A stretch of 64,000 nucleotides of DNA from Burkholderiaceae bacterium (GTDB taxonomy: Bacteria > Pseudomonadota > Gammaproteobacteria > Burkholderiales > Burkholderiaceae_C). Positions 1 to 9,598 of the stretch are shown in pieces. Location: assembly GCA_919902775.1 (NCBI GenBank), contig CAKKRJ010000015.1, positions 45,981 to 109,980 on the forward strand, given 5' to 3'. Within the stretch, counting starts at the first letter, position 1. Every line of letters starts with the position of its first letter. Both the position numbers and the translations under genes were made by a program. Under the pieces are notes generated by a model. That model did no database searches. It had not been told where the DNA came from and was given only the letters and a program-made list of their open reading frames with translations.

Positions 1-771
1 CTGATTGAAACCGCCGTGGTCATCGGCTGGCCCTTGGCCATCTGGTGGTCGGTCACGGCCATGGGCACCCCCCCGCAACTCACCGTCTTTGTGGCCTTGG
101 TCGTTTTGTTCGCAGCCGACAAACTTTTCGACTTCCAGGCCGTCTTGCCCATCATGACCCCCGTGCTGCTGATTGGCGGCATGACCACCGGTGTGTTCAC
201 CCCCACCGAGGGCGCGATTGCCGCCTGCTTCTGGGCCATTGCGCTGGGCTTCTTCTGGTACCGCACGCTCAACTTCAAGATGTTCGTGAAGATCTGCCTG
301 GACACGGTCGAGACGACCGCCACCGTGCTGTTCATCGTCGCTGCCGCCAGCATCTTTGGCTGGATGCTCACCGCCACCGGCGTGACCACTGCCATCAGCG
401 AATGGGTGCTGGGTTTCACACAAGAGCCCTGGATGTTCCTGCTGCTGGCCAACTTGCTGATGCTGTTTGTCGGTTGCTTCCTGGAGCCCACTGCGGCCAT
501 CACCATCCTGGTGCCCATCCTGGTGCCCATTTGCCAGAAACTGGGCATTGACCTGGTGCACTTCGGCCTGGTCATGGTGCTCAACCTGATGATCGGCCTG
601 CTGCACCCACCCATGGGCATGGTGCTGTTTGTGCTGGCCCGGGTGGCGCGCCTGAGCGTGGAAGCCACCACCCGCGCCATCTTGCCCTGGCTGTTTCCCT
701 TGCTGGGCAGCCTGGCCGTCATCACCTACTTCCCCAGCCTGGTGCTGTGGTTGCCCAAGCAGTTTTATTGA
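1..771 (+). CDS. TRAP transporter large permease (DctM family), 3' part
   Basis: This is the C-terminal part of the large membrane subunit of a tripartite ATP-independent periplasmic transporter. The family drives Na+-coupled uptake of organic acids across the inner membrane. The open frame runs in from the left edge, so the start lies outside the window. About 256 residues are visible, with repeated hydrophobic segments and the glycine/proline-rich helix-breaking stretches typical of DctM (LLIGGMTTGVFTPTEGA near residue 60; LHPPMGMVLFVLARV near residue 205). The next gene begins 9 bases after the stop and starts a sugar-acid catabolic operon. The substrate is therefore probably a hexuronate or aldonate; that is inferred from context only. 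Confidence 0.9.
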   Translation: MIETAVVIGWPLAIWWSVTAMGTPPQLTVFVALVVLFAADKLFDFQAVLPIMTPVLLIGGMTTGVFTPTEGAIAACFWAIALGFFWYRTLNFKMFVKICLDTVETTATVLFIVAAASIFGWMLTATGVTTAISEWVLGFTQEPWMFLLLANLLMLFVGCFLEPTAAITILVPILVPICQKLGIDLVHFGLVMVLNLMIGLLHPPMGMVLFVLARVARLSVEATTRAILPWLFPLLGSLAVITYFPSLVLWLPKQFY

Positions 772-780
772 GGTTTTGCC

Positions 781-2307
781 ATGACGGGCTTCATTCGCTT
801 GCATCCGGCCGATGACGTGGTCATCGCCCGCACCCAACTCATGAGCGGCACCACCGTGGACGGTGTGGCCGTGCGCGGCCTGGTGCCACCGGGCCACAAA
901 ATCGCCACCCGCGCCATCGCCGTGGGTGAGCCGGTGCGCCGCTACAACCAGATCATCGGCTTTGCATCGCAGGCCATTGCACCCGGTGAGCATGTGCACA
1001 CGTACAACCTGAACATGGGCCCCGAGAAAGGCCAGTTCGAGCGCGACTACGCCATCGGCCAGGACGTGAAACCCGAGCCGGTGCGCCAACACGCCACCTT
1101 CATGGGTTACCCGCGCGCCGATGGCCGCGTGGCCACACGCAACTACATCGGTGTGCTGTCCAGTGTCAACTGCTCGGCGACCGCCGCACGGGCCATTGCC
1201 GACCACTTTTCCAAACGCAACAACCCGCAAGCACTGGCCGGCTTTCCGAATGTGGATGGTGTGGTGGCGCTGACCCACGGCACCGGCTGCGGCATGGACA
1301 CCGAAGGTCTGGGCATCCAGTTGCTCGAGCGCACATTGGCCGGTTACGCCACGCACGCCAACTTCTGGGGCGTGGTGGTGGTGGGCTTGGGCTGTGAGGC
1401 AAACCAACTCAACACCTGGCTGGCGCACAGCCGTTTGCGCGAGGGCGACACGCTCAAAGTGTTCAACATACAAGACACCGGCGGCACACGCCTGACGGTA
1501 GAAAAAGGCATTGCCCTGATCGAAGACATGCTGCCCCGCGCCAACGCCATCACACGCGTGCCTTGCAGCGCCGAACACCTCACCGTCGGCTTGCAATGCG
1601 GTGGCTCGGATGGTTATTCCGGCATCAGCGCCAACCCGGCACTGGGCGCGGCGGTGGACTTGCTGGTGCAACACGGCGGCACCGCCATCCTGAGCGAAAC
1701 CCCCGAAATCTACGGGGCCGAGCATTTGCTGACACGCCGCGCCGTGCAACCCGAAGTGGCGCACAAACTCATTGAGCGCATCCGCTGGTGGGAAAACTAC
1801 ACCGCACTCAACGGCGGTGAAATGAACAACAACCCCTCCCCCGGCAACAAGGCGGGCGGGCTGACCACCATCCTCGAAAAATCACTGGGTGCCGTCGCCA
1901 AAGGGGGCACCAGCAACCTGCAAGCGGTTTACGAATACGCCGAACCCGTCACCGCCAAAGGCTTTGTTTACATGGACACCCCCGGCTACGACCCGGTCAG
2001 CGCCACAGGCCAGGTGGCGGGCGGTGCCAACCTGATTTGCTTTACCACCGGGCGTGGCAGTGCTTACGGCTGCGCGCCGTCGCCCAGCCTGAAACTCGCC
2101 ACCAACACGGCCCTGTGGCAAAAACAGGAAGAGGACATGGACCTCAACTGCGGCGAGATCGTGGACGGCGACGTGGGCATTGCCGAAATGGGGCAACGCA
2201 TTTTCGAGATGATGCTGGCTGCCGCATCGGGCGAGCCCACCAAGAGCGAACGCCATGGCTATGGGCAAAACGAATTCGTGCCCTGGCAAGTCGGCGCGGT
2301 GATGTGA
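781..2307 (+). CDS. uxaA: altronate dehydratase (UxaA family), full-length
   Basis: A 508-residue cytoplasmic lyase. The family removes water from D-altronate to give 2-keto-3-deoxy-gluconate; relatives act on galactarate. An N-terminal SAF-type domain (about residues 1-85) is followed by the large catalytic domain, with the family's GTGCGMDTEG stretch near residue 162 and conserved Cys-containing loops (VPCSAEH, LQCGGSDG). The length matches single-chain UxaA (about 495), so both domains are fused here. The ATG lies 9 bases behind the TRAP permease. The gene shares an operon with ManD and a UxuB-type reductase, which supports a sugar-acid role. Galactarate dehydratase activity is an alternative that sequence alone does not exclude. 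Confidence 0.85.
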   Translation: MTGFIRLHPADDVVIARTQLMSGTTVDGVAVRGLVPPGHKIATRAIAVGEPVRRYNQIIGFASQAIAPGEHVHTYNLNMGPEKGQFERDYAIGQDVKPEPVRQHATFMGYPRADGRVATRNYIGVLSSVNCSATAARAIADHFSKRNNPQALAGFPNVDGVVALTHGTGCGMDTEGLGIQLLERTLAGYATHANFWGVVVVGLGCEANQLNTWLAHSRLREGDTLKVFNIQDTGGTRLTVEKGIALIEDMLPRANAITRVPCSAEHLTVGLQCGGSDGYSGISANPALGAAVDLLVQHGGTAILSETPEIYGAEHLLTRRAVQPEVAHKLIERIRWWENYTALNGGEMNNNPSPGNKAGGLTTILEKSLGAVAKGGTSNLQAVYEYAEPVTAKGFVYMDTPGYDPVSATGQVAGGANLICFTTGRGSAYGCAPSPSLKLATNTALWQKQEEDMDLNCGEIVDGDVGIAEMGQRIFEMMLAAASGEPTKSERHGYGQNEFVPWQVGAVM

Positions 2308-2342
2308 ACCATGGGGCAGATTTTGACTGTGCAAGAACAGCT

Positions 2343-2411
2343 TTCGGCCGCAGGGGCGGCCTCCCACAAAAACCCCGAACCCCTGTGGGAGCGCGCCCCT
2401 GCGCGCGAATG
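2343..2411. repeat. REP-like intergenic repeat, copy 1
   Basis: Two GC-rich inverted modules sit in the 217-base gap between uxaA and the Ldh2-type gene. The first is TTCGGCCGCAGGGGCGGCC followed by TCCCACAAAAAC; the second is TGTGGGAGCGCGCCCCTGCG followed by CGCGAATG. CTCCCACA in one module pairs with TGTGGGAG in the other, so the whole can fold into a long stem, and each module also holds its own GC palindrome. A partial third module follows at about 2414-2430. The same units recur near 29681, 32790, 58817 and 60861. I see no gene in this gap. Confidence 0.85.
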
Positions 2412-2524
2412 CCTCGGCCGCAGGCTGGCGCACCCAGCGCCCATGTCGGGGCTAAAGCCACCGACCTGCCAAGACCATCGGTGCAAACCGTTCTGATGAA
2501 TTTTTTACAGACGACAAGACCCCT

Positions 2525-3577
2525 ATGAGCCACACCATTTCAGCGCAAGACCTGCGCACCAAAGTCGCCCGCATCATTGAACAAGCGGGTAGCACACCGG
2601 AAGAAGCCGCCCAAGTGGCCGACAACCTGGTCATGGCCAACCTGAGCGGGCACGACTCGCACGGCGTGGGCATGGTGCCGCGCTATGTGGACGCGGTGCT
2701 TGAAGGCGGGCTCTCGCCCAACACCGGGGTCAAGGTGGTGCTTGACACCGGCCCCCTGTTGACCCTGGACGGTCAGCGCGGCTACGGCCAGATCACGGGG
2801 GTGCAGACCATGCAAATGGGCATCGAGCGCGCCAAGCAGCATGGGGTGTGCACCGTGGCCCTGCGCCGTTCGCACCACCTGGGCCGCATCGGCCACTTTG
2901 CCGAAATGGCCGCGGCCCAAGGCCTGGTATCGATGCATTTTGTGAACGTGCTCTCGCGTCCGGTGGTGGCCCCCTTTGGCGGCGGCGATGGCCGCTTTGG
3001 CACCAACCCCTGCTGCATTGGCGTGCCCATGGGCAACCGCGCGCCCTTCGTGCTGGACTTTGCCACCAGCCGCGTGGCGCAAGGCAAGATGCGCGTGGCG
3101 CACAACAAGGGCGAGCAAGTGCCCCTCGGCCACCTGATCGACGAACACGGCCACCCCACCACCGACCCCGGCGTGGTGGTGGTGCCGCAATCCAACGGTT
3201 TGTTTGGTGCACTCATGACCTTTGGCGACCACAAGGGTTTTGGCATGGCCGTTGCCTGCGAACTGTTGGGCGGTGCGTTGACCGGTGGCGGCACCTGGCA
3301 CCAAGAGGCGGACAACCAACGCGCCGTGATCAACAGCATGCTGACGATGCTGATCGATCCGGTGCGTCTGGGCACCCAACCCCAGTTCGAGCAAGAAGCG
3401 CAAGCCTTTGCAGACTGGTTGCGCCAAAGCCCGAATGCCCCCGACAGCACCGGCGTGAAGCTGGCAGGCGAGCCCGAGCGGGCGGCCCGCATCGAACGCG
3501 AACGCCAGGGCATCTGGATCGATGAGGCCACCTGGGCCGAGATTGAAGCGGCCGAGCAAAAACTGAAACAACGCTGA
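2525..3577 (+). CDS. malate/L-lactate/ureidoglycolate-type dehydrogenase (Ldh2 family)
   Basis: A 350-residue NAD(P)-dependent dehydrogenase of the Ldh2/YlbC/delta1-piperideine-2-carboxylate reductase family, which is unrelated to classical Rossmann lactate dehydrogenases. Family hallmarks visible are SGHDSHGVGMVPRY near residue 39, the RRSHHLGRIGHF segment near 115, and FGTNPCCIGVP near 158. The ATG follows a 217-base gap filled by repeat copy 1, but the gene remains collinear with the uronate genes, and the next gene begins 16 bases after its stop. It probably oxidises or reduces a 2-hydroxy/2-keto acid tied to the hexuronate pathway. The exact substrate cannot be read from sequence. Confidence 0.85.
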   Translation: MSHTISAQDLRTKVARIIEQAGSTPEEAAQVADNLVMANLSGHDSHGVGMVPRYVDAVLEGGLSPNTGVKVVLDTGPLLTLDGQRGYGQITGVQTMQMGIERAKQHGVCTVALRRSHHLGRIGHFAEMAAAQGLVSMHFVNVLSRPVVAPFGGGDGRFGTNPCCIGVPMGNRAPFVLDFATSRVAQGKMRVAHNKGEQVPLGHLIDEHGHPTTDPGVVVVPQSNGLFGALMTFGDHKGFGMAVACELLGGALTGGGTWHQEADNQRAVINSMLTMLIDPVRLGTQPQFEQEAQAFADWLRQSPNAPDSTGVKLAGEPERAARIERERQGIWIDEATWAEIEAAEQKLKQR

Positions 3578-3593
3578 ACACGACACCACCGCC

Positions 3594-4997
3594 ATGCAGT
3601 TGTCCACCGCCACACGCCACCGCGTACCCAGCACCATCCACGTCCCGACCTATGACCGCACGGGCCACGCGCCCGGTGTGGTGCACCTGGGGCTGGGCGC
3701 CTTCCACCGCGCGCACCAAGCCATGGTGTTTGACCAACTGCTGGCGGGTGGCGACATGCGCTGGGGCATTCACGGCGTGGGCATGACACGGCCGGATTTG
3801 GTCAATCAACTGCGCGCACAGGACGGCTTGTATGCCGTGCGGATTGCCTCGGCGCAAGGCGTGCAATGGCGCGTGCCCGGCGCCCTGTGGCGCATGGACG
3901 TGGCCACCACCGCACGCGATGCGGTGGTGCAAGCCATCGCCGCGCCCAGCACACGCTGGGTCACGATCACGGTCACCGAAAAAGGCTACACGCCCACATT
4001 GGCCCGCTTGCTGCTGGATGGCTTGCGCTTGCGCCAACAAGGCGGTTTGCCCGGCTTGACCATCGCGTCATGCGACAACCTGCAAAGCAATGGCCACCAA
4101 CTGCAAGCGCTGGTGTCCGCCGCGGCCACGGCCAACGACGCCGATGTGGTGCACTGGGTGCAAGCCCATTGCGCATTTCCTTGCAGCATGGTGGACCGCA
4201 TCGTGCCTGCAGCCACACCAGAAGTCACCGCTGCGGCCCACGCAGCGCTGGGCCTGCAGGACACCTGCGCCCTGAGCACCGAAGCCTTTTGGGAATGGGT
4301 GATCGAAGACCGTTTTGCCGACCCGGCCGATGCGGCCCTGCTGCAAAGCGCCGGCGTGCGCGTGACAGGCGATGTGCACAGCTACGAAGAAGCCAAGCTG
4401 CGCATGCTCAACGGCAGCCACTCGGCCATGGCCTTGATGGGCGCGGTCACGGCGCGCGCCTGCATCGCCGACTGCATTGGCACACCCCACATCGGCACGT
4501 TCGTGGAACGCCTGATGAGCCGCGAAGTGGCCCCGCACCTCGCCCGCCACGACTGGGCCGATTACCGCGACGCGCTGATCACGCGCTTTGGCAACCCGTA
4601 CCTCAAGCACAGCGTGCACCAAATCGCCACCGACAGTTCACAAAAGATCCCGCAACGCTGGCCGCCTTCGGTGCTGGGGCAAATGGCACAAGGCGCTTCG
4701 TTTGAACACCATGCGTTGGCTGCGGCCGTGTTCTTGCGCTACACGCTGGGCGTGGACGAACAAGGCGAGGCCTACGCCTTGAACGACCCGCAAGCCGAAA
4801 GCCTGATGGCCATCGGTGTTGCACAACGCACCGAACCCGAAGCCTGCGTGCGCGCCCTGCTGGCCCGCCAAGACCTGTGGGGCAACGCCCTGCCCGGCCA
4901 CGCCGCGTGGACCGCCCGCGTGACGCACTGGCACCAGCAAATCCTGCAGCACGGCGTGGACGCGGCCATCCAGCAACTGCTTGAACAGAACGCCTGA
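3594..4997 (+). CDS. uxuB: fructuronate reductase / mannitol dehydrogenase family
   Basis: A 467-residue member of the long-chain mannitol dehydrogenase family. UxuB members reduce D-fructuronate to D-mannonate with NADH. Visible are an N-terminal nucleotide-binding segment with VVHLGLGAFHRAHQA (about residues 24-38), the TVTEKGY segment near residue 124, and the C-terminal catalytic region with KLRMLNGSHSAMALMG (about 266-281), which carries the conserved Lys and Asn-x-x-His of this family. Only 3 bases separate its stop from manD, whose product would use the mannonate made here. That pairing favours UxuB over mannitol or altronate (UxaB) oxidoreductase. Confidence 0.82.
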   Translation: MQLSTATRHRVPSTIHVPTYDRTGHAPGVVHLGLGAFHRAHQAMVFDQLLAGGDMRWGIHGVGMTRPDLVNQLRAQDGLYAVRIASAQGVQWRVPGALWRMDVATTARDAVVQAIAAPSTRWVTITVTEKGYTPTLARLLLDGLRLRQQGGLPGLTIASCDNLQSNGHQLQALVSAAATANDADVVHWVQAHCAFPCSMVDRIVPAATPEVTAAAHAALGLQDTCALSTEAFWEWVIEDRFADPADAALLQSAGVRVTGDVHSYEEAKLRMLNGSHSAMALMGAVTARACIADCIGTPHIGTFVERLMSREVAPHLARHDWADYRDALITRFGNPYLKHSVHQIATDSSQKIPQRWPPSVLGQMAQGASFEHHALAAAVFLRYTLGVDEQGEAYALNDPQAESLMAIGVAQRTEPEACVRALLARQDLWGNALPGHAAWTARVTHWHQQILQHGVDAAIQQLLEQNA

Positions 4998-5000
4998 GCC

Positions 5001-6212
5001 ATGAAAATCACCGCCGCCCGCGTCATCGTCTGCAGCCCTGGCCGCAACTTCGTCACGCTCAAGATCGAGACCGACCAGGGCGTCACAGGCATTGGCGACG
5101 CCACGCTCAACGGCCGCGAACTGGCCGTGGTCAGCTACCTCGAAGACCACCTCATCCCCTGCCTGATCGGGCGTGACCCGCAGCAGATCGAAGACATCTG
5201 GCAATACCTCTACAAAGGCGCCTACTGGCGGCGCGGCCCGGTGACCATGAGCGCCATCGCCGCAGTGGACACGGCGCTGTGGGACATCAAGGCCAAGATG
5301 GCGGGCATGCCGCTGTACCAGTTGCTGGGCGGGCGCAGCCGCACCGGCGTGATGGTCTATGGCCACGCCAATGGCCGCGACACCGCCGAGACGGTCGACG
5401 AAGTGTTGCGCCACAAGGAAGAAGGCTACCTGGCCATCCGCGCCCAAAGCGGCGTGCCGGGCCTGAACAAGGTGTACGGCGTGAGCGGCACCCAGCGCAT
5501 GTACGAACCCGCCGACGGCAATTTGCCCAGCGAGCACGACTGGAGCACCGAAAAATATTTGCGCCACACGCCCGGCCTGTTTGAAGCCGTGCGCGAAGCC
5601 GTGGGGCCCGACATCCATCTGTTGCACGACGTGCACCACCGCCTGACGCCCATCGAGGCGGGGCAGTTGGGCAAAGCGCTGGAGCCCGTGCGGATGTTCT
5701 GGATGGAAGACCCGACCCCGGCCGAGAACCAGGACGCCTTCCAGTGGATACGTCACCACACCACCACGCCGATTGCGGTGGGCGAGATTTTCAACAGCAT
5801 CTGGGACTGCAAAACCCTGATCGAAAAACAACTGATCGACTACATCCGCACCACCGTGGTCCACGCAGGCGGCATCACCCACCTGCGGCGAATCGCCGAC
5901 CTGGCCAGCCTGTACCAGGTGCGCACCGGCTGCCACGGCGCCACCGACCTGTCGCCCGTGTGCATGGGCGCAGCCCTGCACTTTGACACCTGGGTGCCCA
6001 ACTTTGGCGTGCAGGAATACATGCCGCACAGCGAAGAAATGCTGTCGGTCTTCCCGCACGACTGGCGCTTTGAGCGCGGCATGATGTATTGCGGCGAGTC
6101 ACCCGGCCACGGCGTGGACATCGACGAGAAACTGGCCGCGAAATACCCGTACCAACGGGCTTATCTGCCGGTGAACCGGCTGCAGCACGATGGAACGTTG
6201 TGGAGTTGGTGA
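5001..6212 (+). CDS. manD: D-mannonate dehydratase, enolase superfamily (ManD/RspA)
   Basis: A 403-residue enolase-superfamily enzyme. It dehydrates D-mannonate to 2-keto-3-deoxy-gluconate with Mg2+. An N-terminal capping domain leads into the TIM barrel. Visible are [17 protein letters not shown] (about residue 83), the metal-ligand regions [11 protein letters not shown] and FWMEDPTP, and VGEIF, plus the ManD-type C-terminus ending in [15 protein letters not shown]. The length fits ManD (about 400). It is last in the uronate operon. Its 3' end is duplicated, in a decayed and frameshifted form, at 9629-9711, beyond the AT-richer island that starts right after this stop codon. Confidence 0.92.
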   Translation: MKITAARVIVCSPGRNFVTLKIETDQGVTGIGDATLNGRELAVVSYLEDHLIPCLIGRDPQQIEDIWQYLYKGAYWRRGPVTMSAIAAVDTALWDIKAKMAGMPLYQLLGGRSRTGVMVYGHANGRDTAETVDEVLRHKEEGYLAIRAQSGVPGLNKVYGVSGTQRMYEPADGNLPSEHDWSTEKYLRHTPGLFEAVREAVGPDIHLLHDVHHRLTPIEAGQLGKALEPVRMFWMEDPTPAENQDAFQWIRHHTTTPIAVGEIFNSIWDCKTLIEKQLIDYIRTTVVHAGGITHLRRIADLASLYQVRTGCHGATDLSPVCMGAALHFDTWVPNFGVQEYMPHSEEMLSVFPHDWRFERGMMYCGESPGHGVDIDEKLAAKYPYQRAYLPVNRLQHDGTLWSW

Positions 6213-6440
6213 GGTGGGGGACTGGGGATGGACTGGTTTGCAGCGATTACGGCCCGTCGGCCACAGCCATCCGACTAATGCTATGCCGCGCCTTCTGGTC
6301 ATTGAATCAGGATCCAAGCCGCCCTTTGCTAAGCGTCCAAGAGCGGTGTGACAGTCAACTGCTAGGCGTTGACCTGGAGTAGATTGCGATCGCTGCGATG
6401 TGAATTTCGTCTTTTCTCGATCGCGGCGGTTCGGTAGAAC

Positions 6441-7088
6441 CTACTTGGGCGCCGGAGTGAGGAAGTGACAATCGGTTTCGAGATCAAGCATATCGATGAA
6501 AACATCTCGAGTGGCTGCCGTCGAAAGTCCTACTTTGTAAGTGGCCTCACTCGAATAGCAGACATCAAAATGATGCTCGGGATGCATATTTCCGTCTTTC
6601 CGATCGACATCCCAGTCATACCGAATATACCCATCCTCCGCAAGCATCAGTTCACGCAGCAAGCCCCAGGCATTCTCGTCGTCTGCGGTGATTTCCTCAA
6701 CGGCTTCCACAAACGTATAGAAGTCCGGCCTATCGAGTGCATTGTTATCCGCGATAAGTGCCAGAATTTCACTGGTGGTCTTGCTATTCAATAGATAGTT
6801 TCCACGCGACAGGAATATGCGCTCGCCGTCCTCGTCCTTTAATTTGAATGGGAATCCGACTGAGTACGATTTCTTACCCTGCTCGGTTTCACAGAACAGC
6901 CTGCTCATCGCCGAAATAGAGATGGTCAAACTGCCGACTCGATCTTGCTCTTCGACGAAATTTTCGCCGATGAGAAATGCCTTCAGGGCGTGCATCCAGA
7001 TCGCAATTACGTCTCGCTTTGTACGTATCGCACGCTTGAAGGGCGTGACTTGAAAGCGATCGAGGCTGATGGTCTCGAGCTTAGGCAC
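6441..7088 (-). CDS. hypothetical protein coupled to the island helicase
   Basis: I do not recognise this family. A longer frame could start at 7229, but I choose the GTG at 7088: it sits 4 bases behind a perfect AGGAGG, and the helicase stop codon ends one base before it. That gives 215 residues and strong translational coupling. The product is acidic and soluble-looking, without a signal peptide or membrane segment. Features are KRDVIAIWMHALKAF near residue 27, and an acidic C-terminal half with VEAVEEITADDENAW and DWDVDRKDGNMHPEHHFDV near residue 170. Because it is bound to the helicase, it may be its regulator, effector or substrate adaptor; this is inference. Confidence 0.75.
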   Translation of the reverse strand: MPKLETISLDRFQVTPFKRAIRTKRDVIAIWMHALKAFLIGENFVEEQDRVGSLTISISAMSRLFCETEQGKKSYSVGFPFKLKDEDGERIFLSRGNYLLNSKTTSEILALIADNNALDRPDFYTFVEAVEEITADDENAWGLLRELMLAEDGYIRYDWDVDRKDGNMHPEHHFDVCYSSEATYKVGLSTAATRDVFIDMLDLETDCHFLTPAPK

Positions 7089-7089
7089 C

Positions 7090-9114
7090 TTACCTCCTAG
7101 GTTTTCGCAACGCAGCGTAGACTGTTTCGATGGTTTCCCGCATTGATTCAAGATCAAGTTGCTCTTGGCCGCTGTCCGACATCGCGTCCAGAGTATTTTT
7201 GATTTTCTGGCGATATCGCTGCTCGACATCTAGCTCATCGCAAAGCATCTCTACCTGATCAAAGTAGGAAATAGCGTTGGTCACAGCCTTAAACCTGGTC
7301 TTGATCTTCTCCTGTTCCATTGCAGTCGGGGGGGCCACTTCGAGCACACCGACTCTATTGATCTGGTCGAGACCGTCACGGATGTACTCGAGGAATTGGA
7401 CATTCTGCTCTGCCGAAATGATCACCCGCGTCTGGATAAACGACCGCGTCATAGTCATGTAGAGTGCATTGCGATAAATTGGACTTTTGCTAACTCGTTC
7501 AGCAACGCAGATGACAAACGGGAATTCAAGTCCCTTGACGTTGTTTCTATTGCTGATGAATAGTTGGCCGCGCTCGCGCCGCTTACTTTCGTAAGCCTTG
7601 TTTACCTCCCATCCAAGCTCTCGTGGCGCGAGCAACTGCAGTTGATCTGCGGCCCGATAACTGGAAGTTTGCGCATCGAGCAAAATGATGCCTACATCAT
7701 CGGGGGTCAGCGAAGGATTTTCGGCCTGAAGCTTCTTGATCGCAGAGATGATGGCCGGAGCTACCCCTGTCCAGAAGTGGGGTTGCAGCTCTTCGATTAC
7801 GACGCTGGGAACAGTGTTATCAATATCTTCAAAACGACGAAGTGGCTCACGCTTGAGTCTGTAGGGAGAGCCACCGGCACCTTTTTCGACGATGTATCCA
7901 CACGCCTCCCACTCTGGATCATCAAGCCATCTCAACTTTTCAGGCTCGAGAAGTCCCATGCCAATTGCATGGGAAATCATCAATGTCCGCGGGTCCGTTC
8001 TGTAGCACTTACTGAGAAGTAAGTCCGGCTGAATCTCTGGTGTGATGCGTTCATCAAAGATGCCTTGAAAAATGTCACCTGCCACATAGATCGTATGGCG
8101 AGTCACTTTCTCGCAAAGTGATATGAACGTATCGGTGAAGTCTTGGCTTTCATCTATCAGCATGTAGTCGAAAGCAGGCTCGATTACACCCTTGGCGTTG
8201 ATCGCATCAAGAGCCATCCTGCATGCATCATCAAAGGACATGGAATGTGAGAAGCGATAGAAAGGAATGTCGTACTTTGCGCAGATCAGTCGGTACGCCC
8301 CCGAATTCGGATCGCGTTGTGAGCCCCACCCATGAACACACCAAAGTCGTTCTTTCCAGGAAATTTGCTCCTCGACTTTCATGAAGTTAAAGAAGTCGGG
8401 GATTCGCTTACTGAGCGAATCAGAAAGAATTTTGTTGTGGCATGTGAATAGGATCTTTGAGTCGGCGTTGTTTACATAAAGATCCTTCAGCTTATGCAAC
8501 AGAAGTTCAGTTTTCCCAGTCCCAGACAAGCCCTGAATCCGAACAATCTTCTTCTCTAGTTGGTCGTATACAAACCTCGTCTGATCAGCATCGAGAAGTA
8601 GAATCTTGCGCTTGACCTTCTCCAGGAGGCTGACTGGAACGTCCGCACGGACCCTATCAATATCGTTGATACTGCCGGTGAGAAGCGATACCAAGAGCTC
8701 CGTCGTGCGTTGCTTCGCTGGGTCATCGATTCTGCTGAGATCACGCCATTCCTCAATGGAAAAATTCGCCCCATTTTGCGCGCGGAACGTGAGATCGGTT
8801 GACCAACTCCTGGGCCGTCCGATTACCTCCTTGTATCGATACTTGTCAGACAGATATGCAAGGTCTTCGATAAAGTCTTCGGCAAATTCCTCAAAAGAGC
8901 CAGGACTATCTGAGAAGTCTACGAACGCAATTTTTCGCTTGGGCGTCAGGACTATCAGCGCATCTTTGTGATCGTATTGATACTTGATATCGCTTAACGG
9001 CCGCGAAATGACGTAGACCTGCTCCTTCTCGCGGTTCGCATAGTGCTCCAGACTTTCAATGAAGTCTTGATTTTGGAAGTTCTTGTCAGCTTGTAGGAAG
9101 AAAAAACTACTCAT
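7090..9114 (-). CDS. superfamily 1 (UvrD/Rep-like) helicase, island-encoded
   Basis: A 674-residue ATPase. Helicase motifs in order are Walker A GLSGTGKT (195-202), motif Ia FTCHNK (223-228), Walker B LIDESQD (319-325), motif III AGDIFQGIF (345-353), motif IV CYRTDPRT (370-377), motif V KGLEFPFVI (527-535) and motif VI LYMTMTRS (551-558). The first 180 residues are an N-terminal domain I cannot assign. The last 100 residues look helical and charged. It is the first gene of a two-gene operon inside an AT-richer island. The helicase core is certain; a role in phage defence, plasmid control or repair is inference. It is not a Gabija pair, since no GajA-like nuclease is next to it. Confidence 0.88.
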   Translation of the reverse strand: MSSFFFLQADKNFQNQDFIESLEHYANREKEQVYVISRPLSDIKYQYDHKDALIVLTPKRKIAFVDFSDSPGSFEEFAEDFIEDLAYLSDKYRYKEVIGRPRSWSTDLTFRAQNGANFSIEEWRDLSRIDDPAKQRTTELLVSLLTGSINDIDRVRADVPVSLLEKVKRKILLLDADQTRFVYDQLEKKIVRIQGLSGTGKTELLLHKLKDLYVNNADSKILFTCHNKILSDSLSKRIPDFFNFMKVEEQISWKERLWCVHGWGSQRDPNSGAYRLICAKYDIPFYRFSHSMSFDDACRMALDAINAKGVIEPAFDYMLIDESQDFTDTFISLCEKVTRHTIYVAGDIFQGIFDERITPEIQPDLLLSKCYRTDPRTLMISHAIGMGLLEPEKLRWLDDPEWEACGYIVEKGAGGSPYRLKREPLRRFEDIDNTVPSVVIEELQPHFWTGVAPAIISAIKKLQAENPSLTPDDVGIILLDAQTSSYRAADQLQLLAPRELGWEVNKAYESKRRERGQLFISNRNNVKGLEFPFVICVAERVSKSPIYRNALYMTMTRSFIQTRVIISAEQNVQFLEYIRDGLDQINRVGVLEVAPPTAMEQEKIKTRFKAVTNAISYFDQVEMLCDELDVEQRYRQKIKNTLDAMSDSGQEQLDLESMRETIETVYAALRKPRR

Positions 9115-9598
9115 AGAGGGATGAACGTGATTGGTTAATCAACTTTAGTCAACAGAGACGGCAACATTCCCACCGACTGAATTCCAAATCCTTCGAGTTC
9201 GCACGTCCAGTCGGCGTCAAATTGCTTGCCGACATCAGAACGTAACGCATCCAGATATACTAACCGACGATGCACTGCCAGACGACGTGGACACCCTTAC
9301 CGTCCTGTTTGCTCGTTGATTTGCTAGAGTCCGTTGCAGACACCGGAGGCTGAAGACTCGTTATCAAATCCCAGCTACGTTCAATGTCTACCTTGCTCGG
9401 AAACCGCCATTCATGCTTCAAATCGGAATGTCGCCGACCAGCCTATAAATGACTTCACGCACTTTGCCAGCTCTTTCAGTCAGCGCAGACTTGCTCAAGC
9501 ACAGCGCTTCGCGGCGCGTTCACAGTTCGCGCCCTAATTCATCTGGAAGTCGAATATTGCCAGTCATGGCTTGCACATTTGCCATGAAAGTCAATTTT

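Noticed and set aside
2343..2430. Repeat units considered as a CRISPR array
   Set aside because: Units are inverted GC palindromes with short, unequal linkers and are scattered between genes, not direct repeats with uniform spacers; no cas genes are present.
7089..7229. Longer N-terminus for the helicase partner
   Set aside because: It would overlap the helicase reading frame by about 140 bases, whereas the GTG at 7088 has a perfect Shine-Dalgarno.
7090..9114. Gabija-type defence pair
   Set aside because: The helicase core is UvrD-like, but there is no adjacent GajA-type ATPase/TOPRIM nuclease and the partner has no such motifs.
9334..9537. 67-codon plus-strand frame in the island edge
   Set aside because: No ribosome binding site, no family pattern, and atypical codon use; no support beyond being open.
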